From contig DATMRF010000044.1 in the NCBI GenBank assembly GCA_035566435.1, positions 62,001-126,000 on the forward strand: a DNA stretch of 64,000 bases. Direction: 5' to 3'. Position numbers and translations under genes: made by a program. Below, one piece after another: positions 9,501-18,500 of the stretch. Source of the DNA: DATMRF01 sp035566435. GTDB taxonomy: Bacteria; Verrucomicrobiota; Verrucomicrobiia; Limisphaerales; UBA8199. Numbering within the stretch: the stretch's first letter is position 1; every line of letters begins with the position of its first letter. Under the pieces are notes generated by a model. The model saw only the letters and a program-made list of their open reading frames with translations. It ran no database searches and was not told the origin of the DNA.

Positions 9501-12500
9501 CGGCGCAATGCTCAGGACGGTCAAAGTCGAGGTGGTGCTGGTGTTGACGACGGAGTAGAGCCCCAGCGCGGGACCGGTTGCATTGTTTCCGGAGATAGCG
9601 AATAGGTGCCAGCCGCTGCCATCGTTGGGATTGTATTCCCAGAAAGAATTGAGCCGCGGCGAGCTGGGATCGACCTGAATCGTGTAGCTGGCCGTGCTAT
9701 TCACGCAGACGGTCTGTGAGGCCGGACTGGCCAGCACTAATGCCGGCTGCGTAGTGGCTCCTCCGCTGATCTCATAGGCCCCCATATCCACGCTGAACCC
9801 TTGAATCCGTGCTACATCGGCAAGGTCCACCGTGATGCCGTTCACGAAAGCATTATTGCCCTTGTCCGCCACCGGGGAATCGTTCCCATTAAGTTGGAAG
9901 TTGCCATTCGCCGGATCGAGGAAGGTCGGATCATAGCCGGTGTTGTTGTTGGCCGGGCCGGTGAACCCTTGAAGGTCGGAATAGGTGATCCCTTGAACAC
10001 CGCTCAGCGTTTTGATCTGCGCCGCATACGCGTCACTGGGCGAGTTGCCGGCGGTGTTCCCCCACAGAATTGTATTACCCAAGCCTAACGTGCCGCTTGC
10101 CTGATAAATCCCACCGCCGTCTTGCTGAGACTGGTTATAGGCAATCGTGCAGTTGGTCACGCCAACCGTCGCTGAATTGACGTAGATCCCGCCACCGGAG
10201 GAACTGGAGCTGTTATTGGCCAGAAGGCAGTTGATGAACGTGCTCGTCGAGCCAACACTCATCACCGCGCCGCCCACATAAGCGGAATTACCCAGGAACC
10301 GGCAGTTGACCCAAAGCGATTGCGACTGGCCATCGTCCTCGACCGCGCCACCAGCATCACCGGATGAGTTGCCGGTGAACAGGCAGTGAGTGATCAACGG
10401 CGTCGCGCCGAGGTTCTGAATAGCGGCGCCACCGTTCGACGTACGGTTGGCGCAGAAAACACAGTTGGAAATCACCGGCGCACTGCCACCGGTGTTGAAA
10501 ACCGCCGTGTAAGTGCCGTTGGAGAACCCACAGTTCTGGATGATCGGGCTGCCGGCGGCATTCTGCATTGCGAAGTAGGGGTTCCCGGCAAACTGGCAGT
10601 TGCGGATGATTGGGCTGGCAAAGACGTTGTATATGCCCGCTTGGCCACTGGCTCCGGTAAGGGTAAACCCATCGAGGACCGCCGTGTTGTCGATTGGAAC
10701 AAAGAGGCCAACATTCTGCAGGAGCGGTCCCCGAGATGAACCCAGGAGCAGCGCGACATTGCTGGTCCAATTCCGCTGCGCCAGATTGGTTTCGTTTCCT
10801 GCGAATCCCCCGTAAATCGGCACGCCGGATTTCATTTCGAACGAGTAGCTGCCATCAGAAGCCTTGCCCGGGGTATAGGTCCCCTTGGCGACCCAGACTT
10901 GCGAACAGGAGCCGGCGGATTCAACAGCGGTCTGGAGGTTGGTGAAGGCATTGGCCCAACTGGTGCCGTTCTGGGCGCCGGTGGCGGCGGCATTGACGTA
11001 GATGATCTGGGGCGGCGCCACGGTGAGTGTCGCAGGGGCGGAGAGGTAATCGAAGTCGGGCAGGAATATCCGGTACTGCAGCCCGTTGAGTGAGCTGTCG
11101 GTGTTGGAAATGACCAAGGTCGAGTTCGTGGCACCGGTGCTGAGAATCGAGTAGTGGCCGCCCGGGTAGAGGTTCTGGAAATTGTTGGTCGAGCCTACCT
11201 GCCATTGGAAGTTGGTAACAGAGGTGCTCACCGCCAGAATGGTGAGAGTTGCAGTCGAGCCTGAGCAAACGGCCACCGAGGCCGGGCCTGCAAGCAGGTC
11301 GATTGTTCCGAACGTGCTCGAGTGGCCCTCCAAGGCACCCATATCCACAATGCCGTCGCTGATACGCGGGTTGCCGGCTAAATCCAGGCTGCCCACATCG
11401 ACATAGGCATTGTTGCCTGCGTTGATGCAAGGAGAAGAGGTGTTGATCGTGAAATCGCCTCCATCGGGATTGGTAAACAGCGGGTCATAGCGGAGATTGC
11501 CCGAGCCCGCGTACTGCGACAGGCCCTGTACGCAGGTGTTGACCACCTGGGCGGAGCCGCCGAACGCGTAGATCTGGTTCAACTCCGGCTTCGTCGGCCC
11601 ATTCCGATCGGTGTTCTGCCAGAAGATCGAGTTTCGTACCAGGGTCTGGCCCGCGGCGAGCGCCAGCCCGCCACCACCGCCTTGTGGCGAAGAATTGCCC
11701 GAGATGGTGCAATTGCGGAGGGTCAGACCAGAGCCGTTGACAGTCAGAGCGCCGCCGTCCTGGCTGGCCGAGTTGCTGTAAAAGAGGCAACTGCTCACGG
11801 TCTGGGTGCCGGCGCCGCCAAACAGCGCTCCGCCTTCCGAGGCCGTGTTGCCGCTAAACGTGCAGCGCGACACAACCGAAGCGCCACCCGAAAACGACAC
11901 GGCGCCGCCTTGCTCGGCGGAGTTGTTGATGAATTGGCAGGCGACAATTGTGGCATTGGCATCCTGGTTGTTCATGGCTCCGCCGCGCCCTTGCGCCTGG
12001 TTGTTCGAGAAGACGCACGAAGTGACCATCGGGGATGCCTTCTCCGAGAGCATCGCGACGTTCCCAATGTTGAGGAATCGGCAGTTGATAAAGGTCGGAG
12101 CGCAGGGAGAGAAGTTGTTCACGGCGTTGCCCGACATGCCTCTGAAGGTGCAATTCTGCACCGTCGGGCTCGCCCCCTGGTTGGCCATCGCGGGTCCCGC
12201 TCCGCCGGTGATCGTCACACCATCCAGCACCGCTGTGCTGTCGATAGCTGTGGTCCAGCCGTTATTCACGAAGAGCCCTCCGTTCGCAGGCGCGACAAAT
12301 ACCGTCGCGTTGTTACTCCAGTTCCGCTGACTGCGAAGGGTCTCCGTTCCCACAAACCCGCCGTAGATCCCCACGCCCGACTTCATCTGGAGCGTGAGTG
12401 GTCTGCCGGCGCGATTGGTGGGCCAGTAAGTCCCGGCCGTCACCCAGAGCTCGGTGCACGGGCCGGCGGCGGCCAGAGCATCGGCCACATTCGCGAACGC

Positions 12501-15500
12501 GCCGGCCCAGGAAGCGCCATTCCCTGCCGTCGCGATATTGCCGTTCACATAGAGAACGGAGGGCTGCGTGACCGTGATCGGAACTCCGGGCAGCGCGTAG
12601 TTGTTGCCGATCTGAACCTGAACCAATGCTCCGGCCAGTTTGCTGTCCACATTGGCAATATCCAGCGTGCTGCCGTTGGCCGTCGTCGTGATCGTGTATT
12701 GGCCGCCGTTTTGCGGCGGGAACGCAACCCCGTTTGTAACCACCAGCCACATGAACGAGTAGTTCGACCCCGGAGCGCTGCTGATGGAGAAATGCGCCGA
12801 GTTGCCCGCGCAAACCAAGGTCGGCGCCGGCTCGGAAGTCAACAGGATCGGCTGCGGCGGCGAGGGATTCCTGTCCTCGTAGGCGCCCATATCGATCGAC
12901 GCTGCAAAGATGCGGGGGTTTCCTGGCAGATCCACCGCCCCGGCGGGCACGCCCGCGCTGTTGCCGGCGTTGATCCCCGGCGAAAACGGGCCCAACGCGA
13001 AATTGCCGGCAAAGGCATTCGCGAACAACGGGTCGTAGGCCAGGTTGCCGTTGCCGGTGTAAGTGCTCAGGCCCTGAATGATCGAGTAAGAGATCTGCAA
13101 GTTGCCAGAGCCATTATCCACCTGCCCTCTCTCAATGGGATTAAACAAAGCGTTGGGATCGGATGTGTTGCCCCAAAAGATGCAATTCCGCGCCGTCACT
13201 GCAGCGCCGTCGTTGTTGTACAGCCCGCCACCCGACACCGTGGCCTGGTTGTAGGCGAACGTGCAATTCAACAGGCTCAGGCCCGTTCCCCAGTTGGCAA
13301 TGGCGCCGCCACGGAAGGTGGTCGAATTACCGTCAAACAGGCAGTTATCCAGAGCGGAACCGAAGCCGCCGTTGAGCAGTGCCCCGCCGCCATTAAGCGA
13401 GGAGTTGTTCTGGAAGACGCAGCGGGACACATTGCAGCTCGAAGCCGTATCATTATAAATGGCGCCGCCCCACGCGGCGGAATTGCCCGCGAACGTGCTC
13501 AGCGTGACCGTGGGGCTGCTGCCTTGGTTGTAGATGCCGCCGCCCGACACTAGCGCCTGGTTGTTCACGAAAAGGCAGCCGGAGATTGCCGGGCCGGAAT
13601 TCTGGTTGTGAATCGGAGGCGCCCCGATGTTATTGCTGAACACGCAGCTCAGTATGGTGGGATGTGAGGCCGTGCTGAAGGTCGATTGGTTATCGATGCA
13701 AATCCCCGAGTTGTTGCTGAAGGTGCAATTGCGGACCGTGGGATTGGCGTTGTGGTTGTTGAGCGCGGTGCCGCTCAGGCCGGTGATGACAAATCCATCG
13801 AGGATTGCCGAGCTGTCCACCGGCACTACGGTCCCGTCGTCAAAAAACAGCGCCTGGGGCCCGGACTGCCGCAGGATCGTCGCGTTCGCCTGCCAGTTGC
13901 GCTGGGTGACGTTGGTCTCAGTGCCCGCAAATCCGCCGAGGATTGCGACGCCGGATTTCAATTGGAAGGAGCTGCCGGCCGCGGGCGCGTAGGTTCCGCG
14001 CGCGACCCAGAGTTCGACGCAACCATTGGCCTGGGCGAGCGCGCTCTGCAGGTTGGTGAACGCATTAGCCCACGAACTGCCGTTGTTGACCCCGGAAACG
14101 GCGGCGGCATTCACGTATTGCACGGTGGGGGATGCGAAATCCGGGCTCAACCCGGGTGAGGCATAGTTGCCGGCGGCGGCAAAGCGGAACTGCGGAGTGG
14201 AGTTGCCAAAATCGCTGACCAACAGCGTGGAACTGTAGGAGGTATTGTTCACAGCGTAATTGGGGCCCGTCGCTGCGACGAAGCCCGACCCCGTGTTGAC
14301 CTGCCAGGTCACTCCGCCCGGAAAAACATTGCTGAACGCAACCGAAAAGCTGGCGCCGCCGCCCGTGTCGCACACCACGAACGGGAACTGGGCAAACACG
14401 CAATTGCCGAGAACGGGCGCGGAACCGCTGACATTCAGGATGCTCCCGTAAGGAAGCCCCTGGTCGTCGATGAAAACGCAATTATTGATCGTCGGGCTGG
14501 CGGCGACGTTCTTGATCGAGCCGTTCACTGCTCCAAAGAGGGTAAAGCCATCGAGGACCGCCGTGTTATCGCAGCTGGTCCCGGGCTGCGAGGCATCGTT
14601 GACAAAAAGATGATGGCTGCCGGCCGTGTTATCCGATGTGCCGTTGACCTGGCCGTTCAAGATCGTCGGGTGCGCCAGCCAGTTCCGTTGGCTCAACTGC
14701 GTCTCGTTTCCAGCGAACCCGCCATAGACCGCAATGCCGGATCGGAGGGCAAAGGCCGCATTCACGTCCCCGGAAGCGCTCGGGAAATAGTTTCCCGCGG
14801 CCACCCAGATTTGAGAGCACGGCCCGGCCACATTCAGAGCGGTTTGCAAGGTCGTAAAGGCGTCTGCCCAATCCAGCCCGCTCCCGCTGCCGGTGGCACC
14901 AGCTTTAACGTAGAGGATTGGCGGGGAAAGCCGTAGGATGACTGGTTGCGAGGGATTGCCGTCCGAGCCCTGCAACCGGTACTGATAACCGTTCATCGTG
15001 AGCGGCGGGTGAGTAATGGTCAGCGTCGCGGTGGCCGAGCCGGAATAAACCCCGCCGTCGGTAACCGGCGTGAAGGTGTTGCCGCCGTTCTGACTGACTT
15101 GCCATTGATAGCTGGCGAATGAGGCTGTATTCGCCGCGTAGGGATGGATTTGAAAGATGCCGCCGCTGCCGTCGCAAGCCGCGCTCACCACCAGCAACGA
15201 CAGCAGGCTCTGCGGTGTGCCTTGGAATTCATAGGCGCCGAGATCAACCGCCGGACCGATCCAGCGCGGGTTCAAATTCAAGTCCGAGACTGGCCCATCC
15301 GAAATGTATTGGCCGACGTCAATAGCCGGCGAATAAGCCTTGAGATGGAAGTCCCCGCCTGACGGATTAACGAAGAATGGATCGGTGTTCAGATTGGAGG
15401 ACCCCGGCGTGTTGAAGGCCGACAGGCCGGCGATGATGTTATACGAGACCCCGACGCTGGCTCCTGAGCCCAGGCTGATCTGCTGCGCCTCGAGCGTGCC

Positions 15501-18500
15501 GGCCCCGCCAAACGGGTTGCTGACGCTGTTTTGCCAAAAGATCGAGTTGATAATGCGCGACCCGGCCGTGCTACCGTCATATTCCACCGCTCCGCCGCCA
15601 GGCACTCCACCCGAAGTTAGCGTGGCCCGGTTTCCGAAAAAGACCGTGTTGTAGATGTTGGCCTGAGTGTCCCGGCAGAGCAGCGCGCCGCCGTTCTCGG
15701 AGCCGTAGCCGGTGACCGAATTGCTCACACACAAGCAGTCGTAAATCGAAACGACCCCGGCGCCGTCCAGGTAAATACCGCCACCATTGCCGGCGCGATT
15801 GCCGGTAAAGCTGCACGCACCCATGCGGAAGGGCGCGAACCCGAGCACGCCACCGCCAAAGGTCCCTGCGACGTTGGAGAGGAACGTGCAGTGAGTCAGG
15901 GTCGAAGCCTGGCCATCGGCGCCCGCATTCAAGTAAAGCGCGGCCCCTGATCCTGAGACTTGGTTATCTATGAACGTGCAGTTTTGGATCGTCGGGTCCG
16001 CCTGCCGGTTGTAGATCCCGGCGCCATCCGTGCCGCGGCCTTTCGTAATCGTGAATCCGTCCAGCAGCGTGTCCGGGCCGATGCTCGTATTCAACATCAC
16101 GCTGTAGCTGTTGTCATCGTCGCGGTTGGGATCGCCAATATTGCCGCTCAGGATGGTCGGATAACCGGCAATGTCGCGCTGCAGCAAACTTGTCTCCGTG
16201 CCCGCGAACCCGCCGTACACCGCCGCGCCATTGGTCAGGTGAAAGGACGCGGTGCGATCGCCCGTGAGGCTGGGGTAATAGGTTCCGCCGGCCACCCAGA
16301 CCTGCGCGTCGGGCACATTCAGTGCGCTTTGGAGATTGGTCATCGCGTTGTCCCAACTGCTTCCGCTGTTATCGCCGGTCGCCCCCTGACGCACGTAAAT
16401 CAAACGTCCCTGGCCGGGAGGAACGCCTTCCACCGCGCCGATATCCACGGCGCTGCCGACGACACGCGGATCGCCCAGCAGGTCCCGGCCCGTCAGACTC
16501 GACAGCACGGCGTTGTTGAGGCGGAGGTTGCTTCCGGCGTTGAGGACCGGCGACCCAAGCTGGGGAATCACGTTATTCGCCAACATGGGATCGACGCTGA
16601 TGTTCCCATTGGTCAGGAAGCCAGGCCGATTACCATAGCCAACATTGATGAAACCGTGATAGGCCAACAGGCCATCGACCTGCGCCGCGGCGTAGTTAGT
16701 TAGTACCTGATCAATCTGCTGCTGGGTGTAAGGTCCGGTTCCGAACAACGGGATGTTGTCCACACCGACCGGCAGGCTACCCAGGCTCTGGATGTCGCAA
16801 TGGCTGATATCGGTGATCCCCAGGAAGTCGCCCCGTGCCGCCCCCGCCTGGTTGTAACCGGTCAGCCCGTTCGTACTCGGATCGGCCAACAGAGTCTGGT
16901 AGGTCGCCGTGAGGATGTCTGCGCCGCCGTGGGGGTTCGAAGAATTGGTGTTGCCCCACAAGATCGAATTGGCGAGTTGCACCTCTGCCCCGAGTTCGAC
17001 CGCGACAGCAAAATTGCTATTGGTAGGGCCACCGTTGTTGACGATCGTGCAGTTGATGATCTGGGACTGCGCATGCTGGCTGTTGTAGATCGCGCTGGCG
17101 CCCGCCACGCAGAAATTGCTGAAAAAGGCGCTGCTCATGATGATCGGAGTATTGAATCCGGTGCAGGCCACTGCGCCTCCCTCAGCTATGGCCGTGTTGG
17201 AGGCGAACGTGCAGTCCTCGATGCGCGGATTATCAAACTTGAAGCTGAGAGCTCCGCCGGCAAGCTCAGAGGCGTTGCCCGAGAACGCACAGTCAATTAA
17301 AATGGAGGAGACCGGCGTCGGGTTGAACTGGAACTCCTCGAACTGCTTTACGGATTGCTGCGCCAGGGTATCACTTTGGCCCCCTTGGCCCGCATCTATC
17401 GCCTCGACGATCTTCTCCGACAGCAACAGGCCGATGCCTTGCGGGGTGGCATAGGTTTGGAACCCGTCAAAAAACGTGTCCCAACCTTTCACGAACGGAT
17501 CGTCCGCGCTGACGCCGCAGGCTTCAGCAATCATCACTCCGATATCGACCGCCGTCACCGCGATCGTGATCCAGGCATACGCTGCCCCGATCCTGTCGCC
17601 CACCCCGACCGTCTCCTCGGTCACAGGATCGAAGCTCTTGAACGGGTTTTTCGGAAACAGGCCCCGGGCAAAGGTCGTACCCGTTAGGTTCTTGGCCGTG
17701 TCCGCCAGGGTCCAAATGCGCTTGACCATGCTAAGCGCCGTCAACGCATAGCCTATCCTCTGGCGCATCTGGTCAGGCGTGATCCCGTAACTGTCGGCAA
17801 AACCCGGGTCGTTAAAGCCAAACTCCATCTTGTCGCTTGGCAAAGACATGAACGAGCCGGCGCCACCATCGCCCGAGGACACATTGTTCAGAAAGGTGCA
17901 CGAGGTCCAGAAGGACTCATGGTTTTGCCCGAAAAAAGCCCCACCCTCGGTCCAGGACTGGTTGCCACTAAAGGTCGTCCCGGTGATTACCAGCCGCGCT
18001 TCCCGTCCCGCCACTGCCCCCCCATAGCCGCCCGCCATGTTATTGGCAAAGATGCAATTGTTCAGCGCGAGCTGCACCTCGCCCGGAGCCCGCGTGTAGG
18101 CGTTTTGGAAAAAGAGGCCGCCGCCGGCCACTCTCCGATCCAACGGCGTTGCCGTAGAGCCGTCCGACGCCACCGTTCCATCACTGTTGGTCTGCGGGAT
18201 GGTCATGTTCCAAATGAACCCCACCGTCTGGTCGGTTGCGTAAGCGCAGCCGTTGGCGACGGTGACCTGGTCCAGCCGCACGTCCGTGGCGTTGATGCAG
18301 GTGAGCACATTGCAGCTGTTGTCCAACCAACCGGGGTCGTCAGTGACGTTCACAGTGTTCGCGGGGACCGCGGTCGGGTCCGGCGTCTGGTCGGTAATCG
18401 GATTGAGCTGCGGCGTGCCGATGTCACCGCTGAGCACGACCGGGTACCGAAAACTCACCCGCTGCGCCAGGCTGACCTCGTTGCCAGCGAACCCGCCGTA

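Noticed and set aside
11682..13553. A 623-codon open frame on the plus strand opposite the giant gene
   Set aside because: It is Arg/Gly/Ala/Val-rich, has no recognisable domain or signal, and lies exactly antisense to repetitive beta-helix modules. The GC-rich third positions of the real gene keep the opposite frame open. Similar antisense frames at 6927-8165 and elsewhere were dropped for the same reason.
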